DNA of 64,000 bases from JACMLD01 sp039919885 (GTDB lineage: Bacteria; Bacteroidota; Bacteroidia; Chitinophagales; Chitinophagaceae): positions 32,641-96,640 of the forward strand of contig JBDSEV010000064.1 in NCBI GenBank assembly GCA_039919885.1, in the 5' to 3' direction. Of the stretch, positions 27,701 to 35,725 are shown piece after piece. Each line of letters begins with the position of its first letter. Position 1 is the first letter of the stretch. Under the pieces are notes generated by a model that searched no databases, was not told where the DNA came from, and saw nothing but the letters and a program-made list of their open reading frames with translations. The position numbers were made by a program, and so were the translations under genes.

Positions 27701-29504
27701 TAAATTTTGGTTTTTTTAAAGTGTCCGAACAGCCATTGTTACCAACTATTAATGTAATGTTGAAATAGCCAGTGTCATTGTATAAATGAACGGGGTTACG
27801 ACCGGTATCTGTTATGCCATCACCAAAATTCCATAGCCAGTTGGTAAGTGTGCCGGTGGAATTATCTGTAAATACAATGGGTGTTGAAGCACAGGAATTG
27901 GTTGGACTGGCGTTAAAAGCCACCACCGGTTTCTGTCCTGCTTTTACCGCATTGGGATAGTTGATGGTTCCGGTGCATCCGTCTGCGGTGGTATAAGTGA
28001 GCGAAACGGTGTAAATGCCGGGGGTGTTGTACGTATGCGAGGGATATTGCGCGGTGGATGTGCTGCCATCGCCAAAGTTCCAGGCATAGCCGGTAATAGC
28101 GAATAATGATTTTACACTATAGGAAGGCGTAAAATTAAGTGGCGCGCAACCGGATACAGGAAGTGTGTTTATCTGGATTTCTGCAGGGGTGATGTTAATA
28201 AATTTTTTCACTTGCAGGGTATCATTGCAGCCATAGCTATTGGTGGTGATAAGCATCACATCGAATACACCATTTTGCAGGTAGGTATGTGATGGATGCT
28301 GCAGGGTTGATGTGGTATTGTCGCCAAACAACCATTGATAACTTACCGCACCGGTAGTCTGGTTGGTAAACTTCACCGTTAGCGGCGCTGCGCAGGAAAT
28401 GGTTTTATCGGCAGAAAAAGCTGTTGTTGCTTTAGGTAATATTTTAATTGTTTTTGCAATGGAATCTTTGCAGCTGCCGAAATCTGCTACCAGGCTAACG
28501 GTATAGGTACCTGCAGCGGTATAATTTTTAACCGGGTTGGCAACCAGCGATGCGCTGCCGTCTCCAAAATTCCACGCAAGTTTGCCGGTAACCGGCTGCG
28601 ATGTATTAAAAAATGGTACCAACGTATTTTCGCAAATGCTATCGGGTGCGGTAAAGTTTGCATGCGCAACACCTACGGCAATGGAGTCTTTCTTGGTGAG
28701 CGTATCAATACAACCCGCCGTATTTTTTACAATCAGTTTTATGGTATAGAGACCTGCTGCGTTGTAGACATTGGATGGATGCTGCAACACGGACGTATTG
28801 CCATCGCCAAAAAGCCATTGATAAGATAAAACGCCTGTGCCGGTACTCTCGTTTTTAAATTGGATGATGGACGGCGGTGTACACTGGCTGCTGCCGGTAA
28901 AAGAATAATTGGCCTGTACGCCATCTTTGATCTTAATGTATTTTGCTTTCGACACCGTGGTTACACAACCGGCCGTATTGGTAACCCTTAAAATAACATT
29001 GTAATTGCCGGGTCCGGTGTACGTATGGGCGGGATGCTGGAGGTTCGACAGCGTGCCGTCTCCCAGATCCCATTCCCATTTAATGATAGTGCCTTCCTGC
29101 GCAACGCTTTGATCGGTGAAATTGACTGTTAACGGGTAACAGCCGGTGGTATCTGATGCTTTGAAGGCAGGTTTTGGTAAAGCGTTGATGGTAATGAAAC
29201 CAATTTTTACAACTGAGTCTGCAAGGTTACCGTTTTTGATAACCAGTTTAATGCTGTATTTGCCGGGGTTAAAATAAGTAGTAGATGGATGTTGCAAAAA
29301 AGAAATGGTTCCGTTTCCCAAATCCCATTTCCAGCTGGTAGGGCTACCGGTGCTAATATCTGTGAAATGTACAAATACCGGTGCACAACCACCGCCCGGG
29401 GTTGCTGTAAAATCTGTGTGCAATTGCGCGGTTGCCTGCTGAACAAACAGGCAAAACAGCAATGCAGGCAGGGTGCGAAATACCAGGTGCCAGGCAGCTT
29501 TCAT
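24705..29504 (-). CDS. Giant multi-PKD surface protein with type B T9SS sorting domain (15 PKD, 3 Ig-like)
   Basis: A 1599-residue secreted protein, first gene of the leftward PKD-PKD-PorP set. It has a signal peptide (MKAAWHLVFRTLPALLFCLFVQQATAQ, given here only as a hydrophobic N-terminus of ~27 residues in total), about 15 PKD domains with WDFGDG/WDLGDG motifs, three Ig-like domains near 1265-1500 (each with a TYTWSP-like strand), and a type B sorting domain beginning FMPNTFSPNGNGTND and ending GNIALIH. The order of the PKD domains matches the downstream 1451-residue protein one by one, so the pair arose by duplication of a whole gene, not by separate expansion. It should be secreted by the T9SS and displayed on the surface. 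An adhesive or gliding role is inferred from family only. Confidence 0.88.
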   Translation of the reverse strand: MKAAWHLVFRTLPALLFCLFVQQATAQLHTDFTATPGGGCAPVFVHFTDISTGSPTSWKWDLGNGTISFLQHPSTTYFNPGKYSIKLVIKNGNLADSVVKIGFITINALPKPAFKASDTTGCYPLTVNFTDQSVAQEGTIIKWEWDLGDGTLSNLQHPAHTYTGPGNYNVILRVTNTAGCVTTVSKAKYIKIKDGVQANYSFTGSSQCTPPSIIQFKNESTGTGVLSYQWLFGDGNTSVLQHPSNVYNAAGLYTIKLIVKNTAGCIDTLTKKDSIAVGVAHANFTAPDSICENTLVPFFNTSQPVTGKLAWNFGDGSASLVANPVKNYTAAGTYTVSLVADFGSCKDSIAKTIKILPKATTAFSADKTISCAAPLTVKFTNQTTGAVSYQWLFGDNTTSTLQHPSHTYLQNGVFDVMLITTNSYGCNDTLQVKKFINITPAEIQINTLPVSGCAPLNFTPSYSVKSLFAITGYAWNFGDGSTSTAQYPSHTYNTPGIYTVSLTYTTADGCTGTINYPNAVKAGQKPVVAFNASPTNSCASTPIVFTDNSTGTLTNWLWNFGDGITDTGRNPVHLYNDTGYFNITLIVGNNGCSDTLKKPKFIYIKPPVAKFATDLQCSDPFHFEFTNYSVGADTWNWDFGDGSTSSDKDPVHVYSNTGNYLVKLTVTNGSCIHTAAYGARVVKEKADFIASNTTVCKGDSLSLKPVGFNASNIVSYRWITDFGIDTARNIKVAYKKSGQYSIALIITNILGCTDTMMKTNYITVNGPTAEFDGVSNSACLKSGGTIQFADAATTDGTHPIKKWDWNFGDGMLQSYGSAPFAHTYAAGGFYTVTLKVTDTQGCADSITKSNQVYIASPKAIFSSADTMSCQNKPVSFTNQSQGQSLNYTWGFSDATTSVQQDPVHHFAAIGVYDAWLKITDVYGCTDSIFKAKYIHIDEPKAIFRMSDSVSTCPPLVVTFTNQSKYYKQLSWDFGDGTGALVENPVHYYNYPGVYYAKLIVTSPGGCSDTIFKKIDIKGPTGSFVYDKTVSCNPGTVGFTAQTQNTKSFIWDFNDGGTLNTTDATVSHAYTALGVYLPKMILEDAKGCKVPIAGKDTIRIYGVNAGFIKDKQLLCDQGIINFSDASVSNDLITDYYWTMGDGSTTTDKDPNHTYTSTGNYAVKLLVTTLNGCTDTTDLVTHIKVVASPKIAMRGIFSACVPTNITFFGDITAADTSALAWNWNFANNTVSGAQNPLPVNYQQDGSFDATMTATNSSGCITTVVKPVVIHPIPLVNAGDNTAICEKNTATLGASGADSYTWSPATALSCTSCATPVASPDSNILYRVTGTTNFGCKAIDSVIITVKHPFTIQFGAGDTLCKGETFHLQASNAELYDWTPSLGLDNSHSKTPVARPQQTTNYQVIGRDSVGCFYDTGFVKLVVYNFPAVDAGADKTIAVGSSTQLDAKISSDATTIRWQPATGLSCSDCANPVANPKQTTLYRVIAINEGGCINKDEVSIFVVCNNGNIFMPNTFSPNGNGTNDVFYPRGTGLYNIRSMRIFNRWGEPVFEASNFKANDASKGWTGNFKGQPAPNDVYVYFVEVVCENNSVLLYSGNIALIH

Positions 29505-29787
29505 GAATAATGGATTAGGGGGTTATCAAAGGATATATGAACAATTAAACGGCAGCTTTTACTTTAAGGTATGCGCAGTTAATTATTTTTTAAACTGGTA
29601 ATGGTTTTCCTGTACCATTGATTATGGGCGAAGTATACCAGCCTTGCGTTGCTGTGTTTTATTTTTTATTGCACAATAAATAATGCAACTGTAATGAAAC
29701 GTGCCGTTGGCTTGCTGCAGGTAATGTGTGGCCTTAAACGAAACGTGTTATTGCTGGCAGGAAGCCAGGTTGCGGGTTGAAGTGTAA

Positions 29788-30216
29788 TTATTTCTTTTTA
29801 AGGTGCAGTATGTTTTCTCCACTGCCGGTGCTGGTTTTGGCCTCCACGTAATCCAGGTAACTATCGGTTATTTTCCAGGTGTAATTGAGGCGTTTTAATG
29901 TATCGCTGGCATTGGCCGGAAAGGTGGCAGAGATGGTATACGCGCTGATGTCAGTTGTCCAGGTCCCGGATTTAACAATCGTATTTTTAATGCCATCTAC
30001 ATTGCCGTTTTCATAAAACTGGAATTCATAACCGGTAAACTCGTCCGTTACATCCGCAGTGTTTTCTTTGTATTGCTGCACATACCAGTGGCCGTTTGTC
30101 ATAGCATCTACAATGATACTTTTTTGTTTGTCTTCAATGGCTTTTTTGCAGGAAAAAGTGCCCAGGATACAGCATGCAAACGCAAGTACAGTCAAGAGGT
30201 ATTTAATTGGGCGCAT
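29788..30216 (-). CDS. Small lipoprotein, lipocalin-like
   Basis: A 142-residue probable lipoprotein. The ATG at 30216 is chosen: it opens the signal peptide MRPIKYLLTVLAFACCILG, puts Cys23 in a lipobox-like TFSC, and avoids overlap with the upstream carboxypeptidase gene, which ends at 30230. The mature part has the lipocalin-like pattern of the Bacteroidota: GHWYVQQYKEN, EFQFYENGNVDG, GTWTTDISAYTIS and a final strand before LHLKKK. Members of this group are common surface or periplasmic lipoproteins without a known ligand. It follows the carboxypeptidase gene by 13 bases and is probably co-transcribed with it. Confidence 0.75.
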   Translation of the reverse strand: MRPIKYLLTVLAFACCILGTFSCKKAIEDKQKSIIVDAMTNGHWYVQQYKENTADVTDEFTGYEFQFYENGNVDGIKNTIVKSGTWTTDISAYTISATFPANASDTLKRLNYTWKITDSYLDYVEAKTSTGSGENILHLKKK

Positions 30217-30229
30217 GCGGGCGTACAAT

Positions 30230-31729
30230 TTAAAATGCATAAATGTCTTTGTATTTATTGGTTGCATAACGTATGAAAAAGTCAATGTTCAGCGGCGCTC
30301 CGCTAATTCTTTCACACAATTCCCCGCTGGTAAAACGGCGCCCGTGCACGTGTATTGATGAACGTAACCAGTTCAGCAACGGATTATAATTACCGTTTTT
30401 TATGGCAGCACCCAGGCCGGGTATTTGTTCTTGTGCTGCGGCAAAAAATTGTGCCGCGTAAAAACTACCCAGGCTGTAGGTAGGAAAATAACCAAAGCTA
30501 CCGTGGCTCCAGTGTACATCCTGCAGGCAACCCCGCTGGTCGTCCGGTACCGTAACGCCCAGCAATTTGTAATATTGTTCATTCCAGTAGGCAGGTATAT
30601 CTTTTACCTGCAAAACGCCTTCCAGCAATTTTTTTTCGAGCTCGTACCGTATCTGCACGTGAAAATGATAGGTAAGTTCATCTGCCTCTGTTCTTATAAA
30701 AGAAGGCTGCACTTTATTGATACCTTTATAAAATTGATTCAGTGAAATGTCCTTTAAAGCGTCAGGAAAACGTTGACTGGCCTGCGGATAAAAAAACTGC
30801 CAGCTGTCCTGGCTCCTGCCTACATTATTTTCCCAAAGCCGCGATTGTGATTCATGTATGCTCAGCGAAGTGAACTCGCCCAGCGGTAAGCCGTACGCTT
30901 CTTTGGGAAGTCCCTGTTCATACAAGCCATGCCCGCATTCGTGTATGCAGCTCCAGGTCATGTTGCTGAAATCATTTTCGTCGATACGCGTGGTGAGCCT
31001 AACATCCTGGCTGCTAAAATTGGTTGTAAAAGGATGTTCGGCAATGTCCTGCCGGCCGGCGGAAAAATCAAACCCCAGTTGTTTCATCAGGTCCAGGCCG
31101 AATTGCCATTGTTTTTCTTTTGGAAAATGACGGTGCAGGAAATCATCATTTACCTGCGGGCAGGCGGCAATTTTTTCCAGTAAATCTTTCAGCGGAGCCT
31201 GGAGGCTGGTAAAAACGCTGTCAAGCAGCGAAACAGTACAACCTCTTTCATACTGATTAAGCAATGCGTTGTAGGGATGCTGTTCATAGCCCAGCAAGTC
31301 GGCTTCCTGTTTTTTTAGTTCCAGTAAACCCGCAAGATCTTTTTCAAACAAAGAAAAATCATTGGCTGTTTTTGCGCTTACCCATGCCTGGAAGCTTTTA
31401 GAAGTGGCCTCACTCAGGCGGCGAACAAAATCACCCGATAATTTTTGCTGTTGCGTATAGTCGTACCAGGTAAGGGCAACGTTTTTTTGTTGCGTATCGT
31501 TGAGGTCATTACTGCCCAGGAGCTCCTGCAAAAGGTTTTTAAATACAGGTCGGGTAAAGCATTCATGGCTTATTTCACTAAGCGTGGCAATTTGCTGCGC
31601 GCGGAAATGGGCACCTTTGGGCGGCATATATGTTTCCTGGTCCCATTGCAATGCTGCGTTTGCGTACCTGATATCGGCTATTTTCTGCAGCTGCTGCGTA
31701 TATTCCCCGTATAGTTTTTTAGTGTCCAT
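30230..31729 (-). CDS. M32 family metallocarboxypeptidase (Taq-type)
   Basis: A 499-residue cytoplasmic carboxypeptidase. The ATG at 31729 (MDTKKLYGEY) is preferred to the TTG six codons upstream. The zinc-binding HExxH motif is in CIHECGHGLYEQGL near residue 260, and the third ligand Glu is in HESQSRLWEN about 30 residues later. The N-terminal helices (KIADIRYANAALQWDQETYMPP) are typical of family M32. It removes C-terminal residues from peptides, with broad specificity and Co2+/Zn2+ dependence in characterised members. Length agrees with the family (about 500). A small lipoprotein gene follows after 13 bases. Confidence 0.94.
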   Translation of the reverse strand: MDTKKLYGEYTQQLQKIADIRYANAALQWDQETYMPPKGAHFRAQQIATLSEISHECFTRPVFKNLLQELLGSNDLNDTQQKNVALTWYDYTQQQKLSGDFVRRLSEATSKSFQAWVSAKTANDFSLFEKDLAGLLELKKQEADLLGYEQHPYNALLNQYERGCTVSLLDSVFTSLQAPLKDLLEKIAACPQVNDDFLHRHFPKEKQWQFGLDLMKQLGFDFSAGRQDIAEHPFTTNFSSQDVRLTTRIDENDFSNMTWSCIHECGHGLYEQGLPKEAYGLPLGEFTSLSIHESQSRLWENNVGRSQDSWQFFYPQASQRFPDALKDISLNQFYKGINKVQPSFIRTEADELTYHFHVQIRYELEKKLLEGVLQVKDIPAYWNEQYYKLLGVTVPDDQRGCLQDVHWSHGSFGYFPTYSLGSFYAAQFFAAAQEQIPGLGAAIKNGNYNPLLNWLRSSIHVHGRRFTSGELCERISGAPLNIDFFIRYATNKYKDIYAF

Positions 31730-31827
31730 AGTTGGCGTTGCGTTCAATTAAATGTTAATCTTGCATGCTGGCCCGCGTATCAGCCGTTATTGCTATAAAT
31801 TAGCGCAATCTGAAATTATTCTTTTCC

Positions 31828-34251
31828 ATGCAGAAACAAATGTACACTTACTTTACTTTTTGTGTCCTCCTTTTAACCGGGTTTGTAAGCGTTCAGGGGC
31901 AAAATATAGATTCACTCCTTGGTATTTTTAAACAGGCGGATCCACAGGAGAAATTGTATATCCATTTTGATAAAAATTATTATAGTCCGGGTGAAACCAT
32001 CTGGTTCAAGGCGTATATTTTTGATGGGCTGGAGCGTGCCGCGGCACCCAAAAACTTTTTTGCAGAGCTGATTGACGAAGGCGGTAATGTGTTGAGTCGT
32101 TTTACCGCGCCGGTGGGTGAATCCAGCGCAGCGGGCAGTTTTGGTCTTTCGCCAACGTTTTCCAAAAGCCTGATATATTTTCGGGCATACACCACTGCCA
32201 TGCTCAATGGCGATACTAATTTTCTCTATGTAAAACCTTTGCGTATTCTCACCAGCACAAAGACGGCAAGAAATAAACAGCCACTGGCCGTAAGCATCAG
32301 TTTTCTTCCGGAAGGTGGCGATATGATTGCAGACGTTCCGGCAATGCTGGCTTTCAAGGCAACAGACGCCAACGGGCTGCCGGTAAATGCAAAGGGTTAT
32401 ATTAAAGGGTCAGACAACGCCCGGATAGGTGATTTTTCATCGGTGCACAATGGTATGGGTTGGTTTAAGCTGCTTCCCAAACCGGGGCAAACTTATACCG
32501 CCGTATGGAAAGATACCGGTGGAAAAGAATACAATACCCCGCTGCCTCCGGTGAAAGCACAAGGCGTTGCATTAGGGGTAAGCGATGGAGTGGACGGAAA
32601 AAAGTTTGTACTGCAACGATCAGAAAGTATTCCTGAGGATGCAAAGACATTGCGCATCATCGCTTACATGAATCAGCAACTGGTATACTATGCCAAGGTA
32701 AATTTAACGGCCAGCACGGCCACCTCGGGCATGATACCTACCAAACAATTGCCCTCAGGCATTTTACAGGTATCTGTTTTTGATAAAAATTTTAATCCGC
32801 TGGCAGAACGGGTAAGCTTTGTAAACAACCACGATTATGAATTTGATGCGGATGCGTGGATACCCGTACTAAATAAGAATAAGCGGGGATTGAATACGCT
32901 GGAAGTACAAGTGTCGGATACCTTTCGATCCAATCTTTCCTTGTCTGTTACCGATGCGGATTTGAATGTGCCGGGCACCAATGACGATAATATTATTTCT
33001 CACTTGCTGCTAACCGCAGACCTCCGTGGTAAAATTGCCAACCCATATTATTATTTTTTTAGTACAGCCGACAGCGCTTCTATTTATCTTGATTTGGTGA
33101 TGCTCACAAATGGATGGCGGCGGTACAACTGGGACAGTGTTTTTGCCGGCAAAGCGCCGCCAATGCCGTTTAAAGAAAGTAATTACTTAAGTATCGATGG
33201 AAAGCTGATAGGGGTGCAAACAGGAAGATTTGGCCCGGATACCAAACTAAATGGTATTCTTCAGACAAAAGACTCTGTCAAAAATTTTATTTCGCTGCCC
33301 GTAAGTCGAAAAGGGGAAGTGCAGGCAGACGGCTATATTTTTTACGATTTTGCCAAGCTGTATTTTCAATTCAACGATAAAAAACTAGTCTTTGATAAAT
33401 CCCTGCTGCATGTAGACAACGGCTTGTATAAAAGTCCTGATCTGCTTACCCTTAATGCGGATGCAAAAAAAAGCGGGCTGGAAATTGATACCAACCTCAT
33501 TGCAAAGAATATAAAGAATGCTTCGGATGAAATGAAAGTTGCTGTAATGCGCGCAAGAAGGGAAAAAGAGCAGGTATTACAGGAGGTGATTGTAAAAGGC
33601 AGGGTGAAAAGCAATGAACAAAAGATGGACGAAAAATACGCCAGCGGGATGTTCAGTGGCGGGGATGCGAGAAATTTTGATGTGATGAATGATCCATTTG
33701 CAGCTAGCAGCCAGAGTATATTTCAATACTTGCAGGGAAAAGTGGCCGGCTTGCAAATTAACACCGGCGGGGGCACGCCATCACTCACCTGGCGCGGAGG
33801 CACACCCGTGTTTTACCTTGATGAAATTCAGAGCGATGTTAATTTTATACAGAACCTGAACATGAATGATGTTGCTTATGTAAAAGTGTTTAGTCCTGGT
33901 ACCACGGGTGTAATATCCAGTACAGGCGGGGGCGCCATTGCGATATATACAAAGAAGGGCGGCGACCGGACTGTAAATGATAAGGCAAAGGGGCTCGACT
34001 ATGTGCAAATAAACGGTTATACGGCAGTAAAAGAATTCTACTCACCCGACTACGCAACGGTGACTGCATTAAATGAATTGCCGGATTTGCGCACTACACT
34101 TTACTGGGCGCCTTATATCCTGCTTGATAAAACAAAAAAGCGGATTAAAATACAGTTTTACAACAATGATATTACGAAACGCTTCCGGGTTGTGCTGGAA
34201 GGTGTTAACGCAAATGATAAATTTGCGCATGTTGAAAAAGTGATTGAATAA
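31828..34251 (+). CDS. Secreted macroglobulin-like protein with C-terminal TonB plug domain and no barrel
   Basis: An 807-residue exported protein. A signal peptide (about 1-24) is followed by an MG2/alpha-2-macroglobulin-like domain (about 35-140, DKNYYSPGETIWFKAYIF). Then come several beta-rich segments. A TonB-receptor plug-like domain lies near 585-710 (LQEVIVKGR, YLQGKVAGLQI, PVFYLDEI, GGGAIAIYTKKGG). Only about 90 residues follow the plug, far too few for a 22-strand barrel. Proteins of this layout are frequent in Bacteroidota genomes and are often misnamed TonB-dependent receptors. The role is unknown: it may bind peptide or protein at the outer membrane. It ends at a strong terminator. 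Confidence 0.8.
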   Translation: MQKQMYTYFTFCVLLLTGFVSVQGQNIDSLLGIFKQADPQEKLYIHFDKNYYSPGETIWFKAYIFDGLERAAAPKNFFAELIDEGGNVLSRFTAPVGESSAAGSFGLSPTFSKSLIYFRAYTTAMLNGDTNFLYVKPLRILTSTKTARNKQPLAVSISFLPEGGDMIADVPAMLAFKATDANGLPVNAKGYIKGSDNARIGDFSSVHNGMGWFKLLPKPGQTYTAVWKDTGGKEYNTPLPPVKAQGVALGVSDGVDGKKFVLQRSESIPEDAKTLRIIAYMNQQLVYYAKVNLTASTATSGMIPTKQLPSGILQVSVFDKNFNPLAERVSFVNNHDYEFDADAWIPVLNKNKRGLNTLEVQVSDTFRSNLSLSVTDADLNVPGTNDDNIISHLLLTADLRGKIANPYYYFFSTADSASIYLDLVMLTNGWRRYNWDSVFAGKAPPMPFKESNYLSIDGKLIGVQTGRFGPDTKLNGILQTKDSVKNFISLPVSRKGEVQADGYIFYDFAKLYFQFNDKKLVFDKSLLHVDNGLYKSPDLLTLNADAKKSGLEIDTNLIAKNIKNASDEMKVAVMRARREKEQVLQEVIVKGRVKSNEQKMDEKYASGMFSGGDARNFDVMNDPFAASSQSIFQYLQGKVAGLQINTGGGTPSLTWRGGTPVFYLDEIQSDVNFIQNLNMNDVAYVKVFSPGTTGVISSTGGGAIAIYTKKGGDRTVNDKAKGLDYVQINGYTAVKEFYSPDYATVTALNELPDLRTTLYWAPYILLDKTKKRIKIQFYNNDITKRFRVVLEGVNANDKFAHVEKVIE

Positions 34252-34277
34252 CACCTTCCGTTTTGACGAACCTACTA

Positions 34278-34323
34278 TAAACCGCGATTACAGTGCCTGC
34301 TATTGTTCGCGGTTTATTTTTTT
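34278..34323 (+). terminator. Terminator of the macroglobulin/plug gene
   Basis: A perfect 10-bp stem (TAAACCGCGA at 34278-34287 with TCGCGGTTTA at 34307-34316) is followed by seven T residues. The 3' arm contains the stop codon of the convergent lipoprotein gene (34314-34316). Confidence 0.8.
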
Positions 34324-34784
34324 ACGCGTACATATTTTTCGATATTTATCCGGTTTACGCCTGCACTTTCAACCTTTTCTACACCCTGCTGAATTAGCGT
34401 ATCGTTCCGGATAGTTACTGCGAAGCTAAAGTCGTTGCCTTCCCAGGCGCGGTCGCTACAGTATTCCAGGTGTTCCGTATAGACGCTATCGGTAAGCGCA
34501 TACCTGCCGCCGCCCGAAGTAAAGGCTGCGGTAGCAGTATCCTTTCCTTTATTGAGATCGTGTTTTAAAAAAGCAAAATGGGTGTCATTAATGATTTTAA
34601 TAAACGACTGCTGTTGCGTATAATCTGTAGTTACGGTATCATTTTTTTCTATGGTGGTACCGGAAATCAACTGCCAGGTACCTACAATTGCAGGTGCAGG
34701 TTGCTGACTGTTTTCAGTGCTTGTTTTTGTATTGCATGCCGTAAGAAGGACGAGCAAGGCTGCAATGGGTAATGCTGTTTTCAT
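34314..34784 (-). CDS. Lipoprotein of unknown function (lipocalin-like)
   Basis: A 156-residue lipoprotein with signal MKTALPIAALLVLLTAC and lipid-attachment Cys17 (lipobox LLTAC). After a Ser/Thr/Gln/Pro-rich linker the mature domain begins IVGTWQLISG and shows beta-strands ending in INIEKYVRVKK, a pattern of small Bacteroidota lipocalin-like lipoproteins that hold domains of unknown function. No catalytic residues are visible. It is convergent with the plug protein gene, and their ends share the terminator stem. It has no close partner upstream. Confidence 0.75.
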   Translation of the reverse strand: MKTALPIAALLVLLTACNTKTSTENSQQPAPAIVGTWQLISGTTIEKNDTVTTDYTQQQSFIKIINDTHFAFLKHDLNKGKDTATAAFTSGGGRYALTDSVYTEHLEYCSDRAWEGNDFSFAVTIRNDTLIQQGVEKVESAGVNRINIEKYVRVKK

Positions 34785-35034
34785 GATGGTGTTTTATTGA
34801 AATGGTGTTACAATACAGGCTGCGTTCAAAGCCGTCCTGGAAATATCGGCTTCTAAAGTATTGTATTTTAGGCAACCCTTTTTCAAAATGGGGTTGTGGT
34901 GGAAAAGTGGTGTAGTGCGTTTCATTTATTGATTCTCCCAAATGTACCCGCCAAAAGGCGAAGCTCTACGCTTTTTCATCGGGATTTTTTTTATTAACGC
35001 TGATGCATTCGCTGAATTATCAGGTGCTGGCTAA

Positions 35035-35394
35035 TTATTGATAACCGTAGGCGGTTAATTGGGTTTGGAACCAATATGCCAGGACCCCGGTAATTAAAGC
35101 CACCAATACAAGGGCGCCGATAAAATAAGGTTTTTCCCTGGGTGTTAAATCTTTCCAGGCGCCTGCACCAGCCGGGGTGAAAATTATATAGTACACACCA
35201 AATACAATACACAAAGGCACCAGCAGCAACCCCTTCATGCTATAGCTGAAAGTTTCATGCATTTTCATTTCTTCTATTTTCCTGTAAAAAAAAAAATACC
35301 CTAAAACGAATCCCAGGAGTACCATTCCATACCCAATCAAAATTTTACGTGTATTGCGGGGTGCTTTTGGTTGTCTTGATGCGTCCATTTCCAT
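35035..35394 (-). CDS. Small integral membrane protein, unknown function
   Basis: A 119-residue protein with three predicted membrane helices: about 20-40 (ILIGYGMVLLGFVLGYFFF), 57-74 (LLLVPLCIVFGVYYIIF) and 92-112 (YFIGALVLVALITGVLAYWF). The ATG at 35394 is chosen; a second ATG two codons later would also work. The frame continues 19 codons upstream but adds only basic, non-hydrophobic residues. A short hydrophilic linker carries the charged motif REKPYF between helices 2 and 3. I do not recognise a family. It is transcribed away from the Nif3-like gene and stands alone. Confidence 0.65.
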   Translation of the reverse strand: MEMDASRQPKAPRNTRKILIGYGMVLLGFVLGYFFFYRKIEEMKMHETFSYSMKGLLLVPLCIVFGVYYIIFTPAGAGAWKDLTPREKPYFIGALVLVALITGVLAYWFQTQLTAYGYQ

Positions 35395-35692
35395 ACAACA
35401 ATTATAAATATATTTTTTGTTAAAATAACGTGGGCGCAATATATTAATCAATTCGTTACCAACTGGCCTCGCCCAACCGATGCATTCAATTATTTGAAAG
35501 CTTTTTCAAGGCTCCGGGGGCTATTTAGACAAACAGGGGTTTCGTTGTTACACCCATCAACAGAATTACATTCATTTGTCGGCGTATGCTTTTTTGAAAT
35601 CACTCACCAGTTGCAAGGATCGCTTTCAAATAAAAATTTTGAAGGGTTTCTGCTGCAAGGCGTTGGTAAGATCAAAAGGGGTGGATTTCGCC

Positions 35693-35721
35693 TTTGTTGT
35701 TTTGCGTACCGCGTATCTTTA
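35693..35721 (+). promoter_or_regulatory. Candidate promoter for the nif3-like gene
   Basis: TTTG (35693-35696) is followed after 17 bases by TATCTTTA (35714-35721), seven of eight matches to TAnnTTTG. The ATG starts only 4 bases later, so the message would have almost no leader. Confidence 0.45.
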
Positions 35722-35725
35722 GTAA

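Noticed and set aside
20865..28750. Many rightward frames of 60-180 codons opposite the giant PKD genes
   Set aside because: Each lies antisense to repeated PKD coding sequence, and several look alike because the underlying repeats are alike. No starts, signals or motifs.
20256..29504. Repeated DNA that might be a CRISPR array
   Set aside because: The repeats are about 85 codons long, imperfect and in frame; they encode PKD domains. No short identical repeats with spacers are seen.
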